From Hofstenia miamia (lineage: Eukaryota; Xenacoelomorpha; Acoela): a DNA stretch of 64,000 bases. The translations under genes were made by a program, and so were the position numbers. Location: assembly GCA_004352715.1 (NCBI GenBank), contig SCFE01000103.1, positions 1,219,238-1,283,237 on the forward strand. Direction: 5' to 3'. Position 1 is the stretch's first letter; each line of letters opens with the position of its first letter. Shown in pieces: positions 11,558 to 24,826 of the stretch. The notes beneath the pieces are model-generated. The model was not told where the DNA came from, ran no database searches, and saw only the letters and a list, made by a program, of their open reading frames with translations.

Positions 11558-13940
11558 TATGCAATGTATGAGTTTGAAATATATTTCTGCAAACTATAAT
11601 TTTTTAGGAGAACAGCTTAGCAAAATGCATAAAGTAGTTTGAAAACTAAGTTAATAACTTAAGAACGATTTGTGTAAATTTTCTTAACATTATATTTATA
11701 ATTTATGCCTTTAAAAATGTCTCATTTAATATGCACAAGGTCGAATTGAAAAAAGCTTGCCCGTAAATAGTCGTAACCGATTATACCTATACTCAAAGTC
11801 CTAATCCTAACCATACACCAATAATGAGCATACTGTAAAAGCAGGTATCGAATGGGTTCAGACTTGAACATTAATAAGAAAGGCGGGTAGAGATAGCAAA
11901 ATGAGCTTACCCGCAACAGCACTAGTTGAAATTTGTGAAATACATCAGTTGTTGAAATTGGAACTACGAGTATTTGGTGGGCACAGACCCACAATTAATC
12001 TCTTACGGGTTTGTAGAGGCATCAGAAATTACTTACGTTGCAGTAAGACTATTTTCTTGTTTATCATAAAATTGGCCAAAACCGTGTTTTTAAAAACGAT
12101 TTGCATTTTGATGTATTGCGTTTTGTACTTGTTTATGCATATGTAGGTTTTCACTTATACACAGTTCTTAAGTAGTTATATATTCCCGGTAGCAGAGATT
12201 ATCTTTTGAATTTCATAGCTAAATTAGCATCACATGATTTACTAAGAATGAAAAATTTATGGCATTAAATCCTGCTATGCGCTACGCACGATTAAATTTA
12301 GTCCCATTTGAAACAGTAAATTGGTCGAATTAAATCTCAACAGCTCTACACTAATGGTATTGATATTTAAAATCAAAAACCTCATTAAACATGCAAATGC
12401 ATCATTGAATGTCTTTCTCTTGACGTATGTCTAATTTAACCCAAGTGCTTCTAAATCAACTCAAATCAAACGAACTCAAAATATACAGTAAATGACACAG
12501 AAATAAATGTCAGACATTATTTTAAAATTAAATTTATATTTTCCTATAGTATTTTGTAAAGAAACTACAGAACAAAGAAATAAAGTCCATATTTAAAGTT
12601 ATATTTAAGTCCTAAAATTTGTAAGCTTTAAGGATTATGAAAGGATCATCGTATCTCTTTGAAAAATTATATCCTTGTGATTTGCCTTAGAAAGCTATTT
12701 TAATAAATTTTTGTTCACTTTACAAAGTAACGGATTAATACTAACGCATTTAATAAAATATTTATTTAAAAATTTCTTTCATGTCCGATCATTAATTAGT
12801 TTAGTAGGAGATTCAAAAGTTAGTTTGGTACACAATTATGAATGTTAAAGCATACGACCTGTTTTAAGACATGACTTATTAAAAATAATTGGTTTTTGGG
12901 TGGAAATGACCAATGTCTGTAACTACAGAGAGTTAGTTTGAGATTTCCTTGCCCTTATTGCATTGAAAATATAAGTGTAGAACTATGAAGGTAATTGCCT
13001 GAGGTAAATTATTATCAAAAGCTCCATAGCTGTCAAGGTAGAATTAGTGTTTGCATGAAGCGAACCAATCGATCACTTAGAAGATGTTTCTTAAATATTT
13101 ATTTCGACGGCAGTGTTTTTGCGAGTGGTTGATAATGAACTGGTGGATGTGTTTGATAACAGACGAATACAGAGGAAATCAATATACCTTATCAATTGCC
13201 AAGCTCATCGATCCACTGAAGTCATTGCGAAATTGATTACATCTCTTATTCCACCAAAGATAAAATAATACATTTCATGTTACGTTGTTATTGTCAGAGT
13301 AACGACAAATTTCTTTCTGACATGTTTATTTCACCTCACTTAGCAGAATTTCTGATCCATTTAAACTAAATTCTGACGTTTATTAATTTCACTAAGCGTA
13401 AAATTTCGGTATACGCTATAAATGTTTTGCCTAAAGTCTAATTTTTGACATAAATTCTAATATATTTATTAGCTTTATTTTTATAATTTTGCTTCTTCCC
13501 CATATTTTCAACATATCATATATACATAAAATAATTTTATGCTTTATTTTCCATAAAATATATTCTTATAGAAAAATAGATGCAGCTAAAATAGCTATTT
13601 TTTTGATTACCCCTGGTGAGTTTTTTTTGAGATTGTGAAAGACAAGGTATTAACTGCTCCGCATTAGAAGAAAATGATCATTTTGGAAATGTCATAGTTC
13701 ATGTATTTATGATACTTAGAATATAAACTACTGAAAAAACTGATGGTGACAAAAAAGGACTTATTATGACATGTATGTAAGTTTTGCAAATACTCAAATT
13801 TATTAGCTGTCCAGTATTTCTTTTTCCTGAGAGAACCTTTTCCTTCATGGAATGATTTCTTCCATTTTTTTTCAATATATTCGATTTAAAACTTTGTTTT
13901 ATATCTGAATTCAATACATCGGCGGAAGGGGTTGGATAGA
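11558..13940. other. Noncoding DNA, no gene recognised
   Basis: No coding gene could be supported. A minus-strand frame at 13699-13995 has fairly protein-like composition in its first part but no recognisable motif and no clear splice sites. One short GCGGGTA-bounded palindromic segment is listed separately at 11883-11914. Confidence 0.45.
11883..11914. repeat. Short GCGGGTA...TACCCGC inverted-repeat segment (copy 1)
   Basis: This 32-bp segment starts GCGGGTA and ends TACCCGC, with an internal GATAGCAAA. A related 60-bp segment with the same ends and the same internal GATAGCAAA lies at 17758-17817, so the two are probably remnants of one repeat family. Confidence 0.45.
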
Positions 13941-13941
13941 C

Positions 13942-14002
13942 TTGCAGGTTGGATAGCGTTGGGTTTGACCATGTCTGGTCAAAGTGCTCCGTCAACCTGC
14001 AA
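13942..14002. repeat. Nested perfect inverted repeat (hairpin)
   Basis: TTGCAGGTTG (13942-13951) pairs perfectly with CAACCTGCAA (13993-14002). Inside, TTGACCA (13965-13971) pairs perfectly with TGGTCAA (13976-13982) around a 4-base loop. The two nested stems make a 61-bp hairpin. Function is unknown; it could be a transposon terminus or a structured RNA. Confidence 0.6.
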
Positions 14003-14437
14003 TTTAGGAAAGTATTTCTCTATTTGGAAATTTTTTTGCCACACAAAAACTGTAAAATCCAATTATGAGCAGCAAAACCAAACCCTTCAACTACTTTATA
14101 CCCAAATATATATAGTGAGATTTTGTAGTAATTGGGTGTGCGGAACTTCTACGTTTGCTTACTGGTTAGGCTGTCACATATTAGGAGACATTGTGTCGGG
14201 TCGACCTATAGGTTGGGCTGAGTCAACAAAAAAGTCGTTCAAGTCAGCTCGAAGGAAGAGTTTTTACTGACCGGTGATGCATTATACGCTGTTATGTTTT
14301 ATAGAATATTCGTTGCAATTTCCAGGGTTGAATATGAAAATGAAATTGTCTTCCATTTGCATTCCTTTTCCACAACTATTTTGAACAAAAATTTCTTAAT
14401 TTTCCATAACTTTCCAGATCTTTCCATGACCCTTAGA

Positions 14438-14524
14438 ACTAGTGGTTATGGTTCTGCCCTAGTCGTGTACCAGTTCAGCCTCATAAACTTTTGGGACAGA
14501 GTGGTCCTCCATAACCCTACTAGT
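14438..14524. repeat. Inverted repeat pair around an 80-90 bp hairpin
   Basis: ACTAGTGGTTATGG (14438-14451) is the inverse of CCATAACC-ct-ACTAGT (14509-14524), with two extra bases in the right arm. The intervening segment is about 57 bp. No target duplication was seen. Confidence 0.5.
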
Positions 14525-14551
14525 GGTTGACTAAGCAAAATTACAATTCAG

Positions 14552-15491
14552 TGACAATAGATGCTATTATTTATTGGAGCTGCTAAGGTACACATAATAG
14601 AATTTTGAATACTCTTGAACCTGATCTCAGCCAAGAATATAACAAATTAATTATTTCAGTTAATTTCATTTCCAGATTTGTTCACAATAAAAGTACTCTT
14701 TTAGAGAACAAAATTCAATAATTTACAGTCATTTATGCATTGCCACGATAATGGCAAAATTCATGCAGCAAACTGTTATGAATGACTATCTTTTTGTAGA
14801 TAATTTCATTTTTGGCCGTTGCTACACACTAAAAAATGTACCGATATATTGGTCATAAAATGTTAACAGAAACTAGATGTCACAAATGGAACTGGACGCA
14901 GTCTTGGAATTGCTCGAATCATGCACTGTGCTAATGTTCTGCCGCCACGACTGGTCCCTTAGCAGTCTATATCCGCGTCCAANATGTCAATCTTTGATGT
15001 GATGCATTCAACGTCAAGTGCAATTTGGTTAAAGGGTTTCAACAGNNNNNNNNNNNNNNNTGACAATAGATGCTATTATTTATTGGAGCTGCTAAGGTAC
15101 ACATAATAGAATTTTGAATACTCTTGAACCTGATCTCAGCCAAGAATATAACAAATTAATTATTTCAGTTAATTTCATTTCCAGATTTGTTCACAATAAA
15201 AGTACTCTTTTAGAGAACAAAATTCAATAATTTACAGTCATTTATGCATTGCCACGATAATGGCAAAATTCATGCAGCAAACTGTTATGAATGACTATCT
15301 TTTTGTAGATAATTTCATTTTTGGCCGTTGCTACACACTAAAAAATGTACCGATATATTGGTCATAAAATGTTAACAGAAACTAGATGTCACAAATGGAA
15401 CTGGACGCAGTCTTGGAATTGCTCGAATCATGCACTGTGCTAATGTTCTGCCGCCACGACTGGTCCCTTAGCAGTCTATATCCGCGTCCAA
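14552..15491. repeat. 431-bp local duplication split by a 15-N gap
   Basis: Positions 14552-14982 reappear at 15061-15491 (offset 509) apparently without change. The first copy ends at an ambiguous base (14983), continues into 62 bp of different sequence, then meets a gap of 15 N (15046-15060); the second copy starts directly after the gap. This looks like two contig ends from the same locus that were not merged, or two haplotypes, more than a true tandem duplication. Confidence 0.75.
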
Positions 15492-15715
15492 AGGTCGGCT
15501 ATGGTCAAAGGTTTTGTTTTACGACCAAAGTACCAGCTAATTTCATTTCTGAAAGTACTAATGATGTCTCTTTGATTATTGATGCATGTACAAGAGTCAT
15601 AATTAATACGGAAGGTCGCATTACGTCTCCAATTTACCTTAATTATCAGACATTTACATGCTACACCTGCACCACAAAGCTTGTTTATTGGATGAGGCAT
15701 GACTATTACCGATAA
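15386..15715 (+). pseudogene. CUB-domain-like coding fragment
   Basis: The 109-codon open frame contains two stretches resembling parts of CUB domains (extracellular beta-sandwich modules with paired cysteines). The first, GYGQRFCFTTKVPANFISES followed by TNDVSLII, recalls the end region (FCG...P..F.S..N.V.L.F). The second, CTRVIINTEGRITSPIYLNY, recalls the start of the next domain (C...i...G.ItSP.YP.nY), followed by Cys residues. The C-terminal part of the first domain is absent and the frame ends soon after the second begins, so this is either an exon with missing partners or a decayed copy. The N-terminal part (15386-15491) lies in the 431-bp duplication. No splice sites could be fixed. 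Assignment is tentative. Confidence 0.35.
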
Positions 15716-16000
15716 AGGAAACGGCTCAGCCGACCCTATGAGAACGAACTTTTAGTTACTTGCTCGGTTAAAATTTTTTAACATTATAATGAACAATTTG
15801 TTTCCCTGATTTATATTTGAATTTTTATTTTTAAAACAGACATTTTCACGATATTCCTTAATTGTTTCGAAGTATGGACACGTTTGAATCTTTTCATTGC
15901 ACTTAGTAGTAGAAAGAAGCACCGACTGCTGTAAAAAAATCACAGCAAACGTCCGGCTACGGCTGAAGCCTTAGGATCAAAGGCCGGCTATGTCCAAAGC
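15490..16000. repeat. Pair of related GGYCGGCTATG motifs in a G+C-richer patch
   Basis: AAAGGTCGGCTATGGTCAAA (15490-15509) recurs as AAAGGCCGGCTATGTCCAAA (15979-15998). The zone 15950-16015 carries several further CCGGCT units and is much richer in G+C than its surroundings. It may be a transposon end or an old tandem repeat. Confidence 0.4.
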
Positions 16001-16968
16001 CTGAGCCGGCTCTGGCTAAGAAAATTGCATTGTCACAGAACACAAATTTAGGGATAGAAGCTAGAACTGCTTTAGCTGTAGCAGTTTGTAGTAGCAAATA
16101 TTTAATCAATATGATTTAGATTAACAAAATTTTAACGTTTTATTCGCTATGCGTTCTTTTGAATTCCCTTGTTCATGGAGAAATTACACAAATGAAAACT
16201 TTTTAAAATTGACTGCCTGATAGTTTGGACAAGTCTCTTCTTATTTTGGAAAAAGTGCTCAACAATCTGTATGATTCAAACGTAATTTGGCCATTATAAA
16301 AATTTTTGTTTATTTTTCCTTAAGCCCATTTAGGGTGTGCTTACCATTTTCTATTGTGTTGAGAATGTTTTTTCGATTTTTGCTTCTACAAACTTCCGTT
16401 ATATTTCCATTCCATAAAATAATTCCATTTCCACTCCATTTTCACTTCCATAATGTGGAAATGGAATTCAAATATTTCATTTCCATTTGCAACCTTGACA
16501 ATTTCTCAACTGGGAGGACATCCATATTTTGGAAACCAATTGCATTATGGCAAGAGCTATGTTGTAAGTCTAAATTTTTTATTTCTCATGGGTATGCAGA
16601 GATAAACTTTTAGCTAGATAAACTGTTTGCATTTAAATGCAGAAACATTATGCATCAGTAAAAATTAATGATAGAGGTAATCTAACCACAAAGCTTTATC
16701 CAATTCAACTTTGATGAAACAAAACATCTCAAACTTAAAAATTTCGGCTAGAAGCAAGAATAGAAATTGATTAAAAATCTTTCTTACACATTTAAAATTT
16801 CAAAAATATTCATTTTATTGCAGATGTGATGACATTATTACGAATAGTGTATGAAAAATTATATTTTACTTAGGGGTTCACATGAATTAATTTTTATTGT
16901 ACATAATGTTACATGGCTGTTCTAGTTTTTGTATTACATTACATTTTTTAGAGAAATATCAATAGTAA

Positions 16969-16999
<31 letters not shown>

Positions 17000-17757
17000 T
17001 GAAAAATAAATCTCAATTTAAAAGTTTTTTAATTTCATTGTAGGTTTTTAACATACGCTGCTTTGGTCTAACAAAACAATTTTTTCCATGGATCGTATAA
17101 CAGGCCGAATTGATATTAATTTTAGACCACAGACTATCTCTCTGCGCTGCTTCGCATTAATGTATTGGTGACAGCCTATGAAGAGTAAAACGTAAAATCA
17201 TACACACAAGTTTACCGCACTTTTGAAAATATTTCTCCACATCTGTAAAATTGTACATAACTACACTCAATCCACACCTACATCTGCGCGGAGATACCCT
17301 ATTCACGACCACCCTTGTTGACCATATTAACTTTAACAGATTCCATTAACAGAAACTGGAACATTTTTGCTGTTCAACAGCAAAATTCTCGTACAAATAG
17401 TATTGCAACTTAGATGGTTTTTGTGAAAAAAGTGGCGTTCAGTGTTAAAGGGCAAATTTCGTGCCACTTCACTAGTTAAAAATTGGTAAATTTTGCAATA
17501 ATAATAGAAATATTTTGAACAGATCTATTAATAGATTTTAAGTATTGTTTCTATAGGTTTTTACCATTATTAAACAGATTGTAAATATGGTCTTCCCTGC
17601 TTTTGGTAATTCATGGAAATTTACGTAAGATACAATTTATTATTGTCTTACATTTTTGGGAATACATAACAGATTTCGTTCATTATTTTTAGTAATTAAT
17701 TGAAAACAACACATTCTGTAACTTTGGCAAGTACTCCCTACTATATGCACATATATG

Positions 17758-17817
17758 GCGGGTACAAGTAAAGTAAAATTAACCTCGCTGGTAAGGATAG
17801 CAAATTATGCTACCCGC
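17758..17817. repeat. Short GCGGGTA...TACCCGC inverted-repeat segment (copy 2)
   Basis: This 60-bp segment starts GCGGGTA and ends TACCCGC, with internal GGATAGCAAA. It is related to 11883-11914, which has the same ends and a shorter interior. Confidence 0.45.
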
Positions 17818-18182
17818 ACACATCATATATACATGTATATATATATCAATAAAATATGTATATATGTATATGCATGTATATATACAATCACACTTTTAGA
17901 AATTGCCTAGATGTTTAAAATCCTAGATTTGTTTTGCATTTTGTTAGGCATATTCCGACGGCTAAGAAATATTGCAGAAATTTGAAGATGAATTATTAAA
18001 GTTATTATGATTTTGACATCTCGTTTATCATTCGTTTTCATTAAGAGAGAATTTGTGCAACTGCAAAATTATTTTTAAATTCAATTTCACCTCCCGCTGA
18101 ATTCAAAATTTAGGAAAAAGCTACTAATTTCTCCAAAAATATTGAATTTTTCAAACAGCTAAATTGCATGTATTTATATTTA

Positions 18183-18224
<42 letters not shown>

Positions 18225-19540
18225 TATATATAAACAGAGTGATTTTATAATTGTTGAGTATATGATTGATAGCTTAAAAAATTCAAAGATGATTGGAAGC
18301 TGGATATTTTAATGAGGCATGAGGACAAATTCGTTGATTACTTCGGAATAATTTTTCAAAATTTCAAGTTACACCCGAAATAGGTTCTAACAACATATTT
18401 CACGTCAGGTCTTTATCTCTCTCTATAATAACTCTATTTATAGATTGTTTGAAATTACAATTAGAATGACAGAAGATATTGACATTTTTTAATTATAATG
18501 TAATTATGAATTGATGTGGAGAATATCTTGACTTTACGAGAAAGCATGCTCTACAATATAGCTTAAAATACTTCTATTGCATGTAGTATATTAACAATGA
18601 TAATAACAATTTCAATACAGATAAAATATCACATATAGCTACAATACGACAACACCATTACACTATTACACTATTGCAATATTGGTGATTATAATACAGT
18701 GCGACAAGAAAAATCCAGTAGAAAATATAGTTTAAAGCTAGCCTAGAATGAACATTGCCATCAAGTAATGGTTGTTGACTTTCAGCATGTTTGGTAAGAG
18801 TTAACTTAGGACATGCTTTGGAGTTCGAACTACTATTCAAAAGGATTGGCAGCACTTTCAGTTTCAATATAACCCTCAAAACCATTGCTTAACCATTTTG
18901 TTTTTTATTCTGTTGAAAATACGAATGTTTTGTTCACATAAGAATTCAAAATTTTGAAAAATAATTTTAATTGACCAGTTCTTTATAGTTTGCTAATGCG
19001 GCTTGATGTAGATTGTGGTATTTTTGAGCAATAATAATATTTAAATTCTCAATTTTTGTTTGATAATGTAAAATAGATACGTCGTTTCTGCTTTGATCTT
19101 GGAAATCAATAAAAAACAACTTTATCAACTCCCTTTAATGGTTGTCAGAAAGGATCTTATAGTTGCAGTAATAGTCCCACAAATCTCCAAAAAACCAATG
19201 GCACAAGGTTTCGTCTTCACCCCATCATCCATATGGGGCTCCATCTGAGGTACAAACCTTCAAATTTTAATGTATATTTTGTGTTAAATTATATACCACA
19301 ACAATTTATTTTATGATGTGATGATGATCCACGAACACTGCATGCCACAAAAACATTATTGCGCCATTGTGTAGGTGAATTGTGTTTGGATTGAAATTTT
19401 CTCAAATCTTCAACATGCATAAACCTTTTCCTGTCAAGACATTCAATGCAAAATTGCAAACCGCTTTAAGTGAAATCGAAATGCTGACAAAATAATGTGT
19501 ACATAACACTTAAAAACTGTCCTAACACTATCTTCCTACA

Positions 19541-19652
19541 GGCATATTTTCAGTAAACAAAATCAACGTGATCAAGGCCCATTTTAATCACAGATTGATG
19601 TAACAAGTCGCTTTAAGTTACCAAATCAAAGAATTTGCTATTTTGGACGTCT
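19541..19652. repeat. Diverged dispersed repeat (copy 1)
   Basis: Positions 19593-19646 resemble 35335-35388 base by base (GAT(T)GATG.AACAA.TC..TTTAAGT.AC.AAATCAAAGAATT.GCTA). Weaker similarity extends upstream in both. It is probably an old dispersed element whose class cannot be told. Confidence 0.45.
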
Positions 19653-22329
19653 CCGCGCTTTTTGAAAGATTTTCCTTTTTGATAATCGTTAAAACTACAA
19701 TTTACAGCAAACAATTATTTTTCGACATTTCAAAATCAATAATTTGAATTGCATTAAAAATGAAGAATTGAGACATATAATAGCACAAATATAGAACGAA
19801 AATTTTGATTTTGAGAAGCAGTATTCTTTATTTTGAATAATTTAACTTAAATCGATTTGCTGGTACATTTTACTGCCTCCCTGATGAGTTCCAAAATAAT
19901 AACAGCAATGAAAAGAAAAAACCCTAAGGAATAACTTAGTACAATAGATTTTGAAATTTGATACACATTGTTGGCTTTTAAGGGTTAGGAGGTAGTTTCA
20001 ATTGCATAAATACAGTACCATGGCATCAATGTATAAATATCTCGGTGTTGTATCCAATACTAAAAATTCGTTCGAAGCAACTACTATGTGCGAATATTAT
20101 TCAATTATTTCATGGCTTAATTATTAGTCACCTCAATTATGGAAATGTTTTTCTCTTAAACAGAATTAGTTATTAATAAAAATCGATATTCAGTGGAAAT
20201 AGGCCATTAATAACTTTCACAAAATCTCCAATCTGACCAAAAATATTAGTGTCTTTTCAATAACAATATATAATCTCTGTTGTTAAAATCCATTAACCAG
20301 CTTTATATCCACATTTTCGAACACCTTTTAAGAAATTTGGAAATATGTACATACCGAAACTTTTATGCGTAGCTTTTCCAAACACTTTGTTTCTAGTTAA
20401 ATTCGACAACAAGAAGCAAAAATAATATTGTGTTGCACCCACATTAGTTTCCAGAATTGGAATTGGGGCGATTTTTTGTTCCAACCCGCACGGCCCAATG
20501 CCTCTTAGGCCTGCACCGCCTAGCCCAATTTAAAATACCAATAGTTCGGACCAACGTTTGCCCAGCTCAGCTCATGTTATGTTTTACGCCATTGAGACTG
20601 ATTTGTGTTTCATAGAGACCAAAAGCTTTATGCACAGTGAATTTAACTGCATAAATAGCCTAATATATTGAATCGGCAATGCAAATCAATTTCGTCTTTA
20701 CTTTGTAGCCCACAAATTAAAATCACTACAAATATTTTGCATGAATGAAGGGGCCTTAAATTTCAAGCCAAGTTCAGGATAGAACAAATTCTAAATCTGC
20801 GTATTTGAAATTAGACTCATCATAATCAGCAAATGTCAACTTATTCGCACAAAACATGATAAGTCTTTGCACTTCAAATATCTCCTTCATAGAACTACAA
20901 GTATTCACGAACCTATAAAAGAATCTTTCTGATGTGAGAATAAAACTTAGGAATTCTTGCATTCACCATAAATAAAGAGGCTGCTCAATAATGTTACAGA
21001 AATTCTCTAAGGGATCTATCTTTATAACATCCATGTAAATGCACAGAGGTTTCATATGTGTTTCAAAAAAGTTATTCAAATATTCAAATAGAGCATTGAA
21101 GTTTGCAGTAATTTTTTGAAGTACAGTTCATCGTTGATAATCGCGATTCAGCAAGAAGAGATGAACCATTGTTTTGAATTGGGTGTCCTACCTCTGGCTA
21201 CGTCAATGTTAGCAAGTGACTTAGAAAAAAAAACGTAAAAATTTTGCGCAAACTTTGATTAATAAATTGCAATTAGAAATGTCAATCAATATTTAATGAC
21301 AAATTGCTCCTAATCGGTTCTTAATATTGATACAGCAAAATCAAAAGATCAGGCCGTAAATGACCCTAAATTAAATGAAATCCGCAAATGCATTGATGTT
21401 AAATTTTGAGCCACCAACCAATTATAAATTTTTCACTTGATTTCAATTTATGCTTACACACAAATGATTCCGTACAAATTGAAAAGATCTATTTTCGTGG
21501 TAAACTACACAAAACGTTCTTGCTGGCTACCACATTGTACTGGTTTATTTAAACTGACAACTGGTATAATATACAGTATGCATTCATAATTAAATATTCA
21601 TATCAATGCAAATTTCTGTTCTAATGGTTAGATAACTCTTAAATATTAAAAGCAGTTTATAAAACAGAAGATAACTGCATACGTCTGAATTGAAAATAAT
21701 GTAAGGTGACGTGACTTCTTTTTAATATAAATGGTTTTTGCAACACACAATTGATTTTACGTACCATGGAATAACATTTATTCGCACCATTTCATGCGTT
21801 AACTCGACATTGAACTTTTTATGCTTTGATAGTGATATTTATTTTTAATCCTGCAGTGATATTGGCCGGATAATTAACTGATATCCTTTAATATATTTAA
21901 TTAATATCTAAAATGTTAAAATTTGACCTTTCTGTTTCCTAAATTTTCTCTTTCACTTTTTGGTAAATTTTTTCAATATTTTTTATCATTAATAGGTGTA
22001 GTAACCAATTCTCTTTCATATAGAAGATCCTAAAAATCTAATATAATTGTTATAACTATGGAATACTACAATTGTAAAAGAAATGATGTTTTTATTTTTG
22101 TCTTTAATCAATGGGTTTGTAGTGTTGAAATATATACCTAAGAAAAAATGGGCCCAAACCAATTTCAAATTTTGAGATAAAAAGAATTTGTCTATAAGCC
22201 GCACCACAAACTTTCAAGCAAAGGTTAGGTTTAAAGGTACAGATAATACCATACAAGGATTTACGTAGTTATTACTAATGGATTAATTATTCTCTTTTTT
22301 GTTTAGATAGCAATATTTTGATCTCAATG

Positions 22330-22367
<38 letters not shown>

Positions 22368-24749
22368 ATGGATTTGTAGATCATTTTCTACTGAAAACTG
22401 ATGTTAGTATATAATTATAAATTTAATTACTGATTTCGTCTATCCGTCTCCAAGTGATTTAAAGATGTCGGACAAGAGCACTTCTGCTTGCAACATTTTA
22501 TTCTAATGGCGTCAGAACTAAATTTATGTCACATGTGTAGACCGACAATGGTAATCGAATTAATTATCGCATATTTAGAAATAGTTAAATGACAACATCA
22601 CAAATGAATTTTATAATAATGCTAATCAAATCCTAGGTATTTGCGATATTATGCAGAAATTTTGAATTGTGTTTTTTTGAAACGGAAAGTATGCTTTTTG
22701 AATGGGCATACAAAGTGGAAAAATTATGTTGAAGTGAAAAATTTGAGTAAAGATCAATTTTAATTAGAAGAAATTTGCTTCAAAGAGTTGACCTTTAAGG
22801 TCATTATTCAAAATGCTATTGTTTTGTTCATAGCAAGCTATGTTAGTAGCATTTGCTTCTAGCATCTCCAAATATAGTTAAAGGGTTTTTTTCGTTAGAT
22901 AAATTTAAGAATCTCTGCATGCGATTTATTCGATAATGTCTAAACAATCTGATAAGTAGATGAACTTCATGTAAGGCTTATGAACAACCGGCCGTTATAT
23001 ACAATAATTTACTTTGCATGTAGTTATTATTTTTTCTTGATTTTAAAATTCATTCATTACATTTGAAATCTAGATTATATATTGTGCCGTAGATCAGTAA
23101 GTATCCTATCTGATTTTGGAAAACAATCTAGTTTTAGAGAGCGCAAAAAATAAACTACTTTTGATATGCATTCATTCAATTTCTTTCAAAAATTAACTAA
23201 TAACAAGAAGTTCAAAACCGCAGAAACTTGCTAAATTTGATCATCCAATCAAATTTGTTATAGGAACAATTGCTATCATTTATATGTATGTTATCCCACA
23301 GAACCCTTCACTGACTAATGTGATTTTTTCTAAAACGTCAAAAACCAAATTAAGTACATTAAGTTATACTTATGTCCCGTTTCCAGAAGAAGTTCTACCA
23401 ATTTATCATAATAATTGACAACACATCAAACACTGTGAAAATATTTTGAATGTTCTACTGATTAATCATTTACAGGAAACGAATTTTATTTATCATAATA
23501 GTACACTACACTTCTTGTATGACCTTACAAAATAAATAAGTTACATTAATTCAATTCAAATGATATGGAGCTTAGTAAGTTCACAATTTTTGTTTCTTAT
23601 GGTACTATTGAAAATATTAATGCAATATCAGAAAATGAAAGTGAAATGAGACCCTCTGATTTTTAATACTGCAGTTAATTTTGTGTGGTTTAGTGTAATA
23701 TTTTATGTGGTAAGTTGAAATTTTTGCTGTTAATCTCTATGAAGGTTAGTTTTTCACAATATATATACATACGCAAATAGATATTTACTATAGATATCTT
23801 AAAACTTCAGCCATTTATTTTAGTTTGTTTTATTTAGCTACATAGTACATGTATATTTTTGTTATCATTTAAAAATATTCAACTTGATGTGTTATACCAA
23901 AATTAACTGTTCAGAGCAGGGATCAAGGAAAACCTTTGAGCACAGGTACCGAGATCAAATATTGTTGATCACGCACAGCTCTTTTAATTCATTAACGCAC
24001 CTTCTATTAATATACCTTAAAGGCTTTCCGTTTCTTTGGCAATTGCGTACACAATACAACATACAACATGTTGTATAGAATCTAAGAATCCATAGTCCCA
24101 AGAATTGCAATTTTTCCTTTTATAGAAAAAATCTGGTCATTCTATAATTTATTAATTTTGAAATTTTAAACAAATTAGTGAACACAGTATTTCTATTTAT
24201 AACATGTAATTAAACAAATAAAACCTCATGAGCTATTATAATGAATGTTATATAACTATAAACAAATTGTTTCACATCTTAAAGAAAGAATATAGCAATG
24301 CAACTGCCTCGAATGTTTCTGTTGTACGAAGGATTTTCTAACGGGGGTTGGGTTGGCATCTCTGTCTTGATGAAGTCAGTGACTAAATGCAGGGTGAATC
24401 CCCTAAATTTTTTTTATAATATTGAAAAAATCGACCCTAAAATGCTGTATTTCACCGCTTTAGTTATTAAAAGTTGATTATTTCTTACCAAAAAGTTTTT
24501 GATTTAACCAATCCAAGCCAATTTTGAAAGCTTTTGACAGTGAATTATTCTCCTTTATCTCCGTGTCATACGCAACTGTTTTCAGTAAACAAAAAAGAAT
24601 AATAATGTTCTGATTGCGCCCATGATGCTTCGGCTGAAATGTTAAAATATGATTGATAGCACAGCGATTGTCGAAATATTAGATTTATAAAAATATTTTC
24701 TTTTACCATTAAGTCTGGCGTCAATTTTAAAGGACAACCCGTTTTTCCA

Positions 24750-24750
24750 A

Positions 24751-24805
<55 letters not shown>

Positions 24806-24826
24806 NNNNNNNNNNNNNNNNNNNNN
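24750..24826. repeat. (TA)n followed by a 21-N gap
   Basis: A long (TA)n run with one C interruption (24778) ends in a gap of 21 N at 24806-24826. In copy 2 the same place (48065-48074) has only 10 N followed by resolved bases, so the missing sequence is probably just microsatellite edge. Confidence 0.85.

Larger units (their letters stand above)
16001..22330. other. Noncoding A+T-rich DNA with (TA)n tracts
   Basis: No gene was recognised. (TA)n tracts lie at 16969-16995, about 17824-17885 (interrupted), 18181-18231 and 22331-22365. A perfect inverted repeat TTTTGCTGTT-c-AACAGCAAAA lies at 17365-17385. A G+C-richer patch occurs at about 20485-20575. Short open frames (18658-18885, 20293-20484, 20774-20962, 22016-22207, all minus) show no family motif. 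Confidence 0.5.

Noticed and set aside
13699-13995. 98-codon minus-strand frame with protein-like composition
   Set aside because: No family motif and no convincing splice sites; kept only as a remark.
19866-19900. CTGATGAG string resembling a hammerhead core
   Set aside because: No GAAAC and no complementary stems follow; a chance match.
20484-20580. G+C-richer segment suspected to be a tRNA or SINE
   Set aside because: No B-box-like GGTTCRANNCC and no cloverleaf could be drawn.
23884-24078. 64-codon frame present in both duplicated copies
   Set aside because: Being present twice reflects the block duplication, not selection; no motif.
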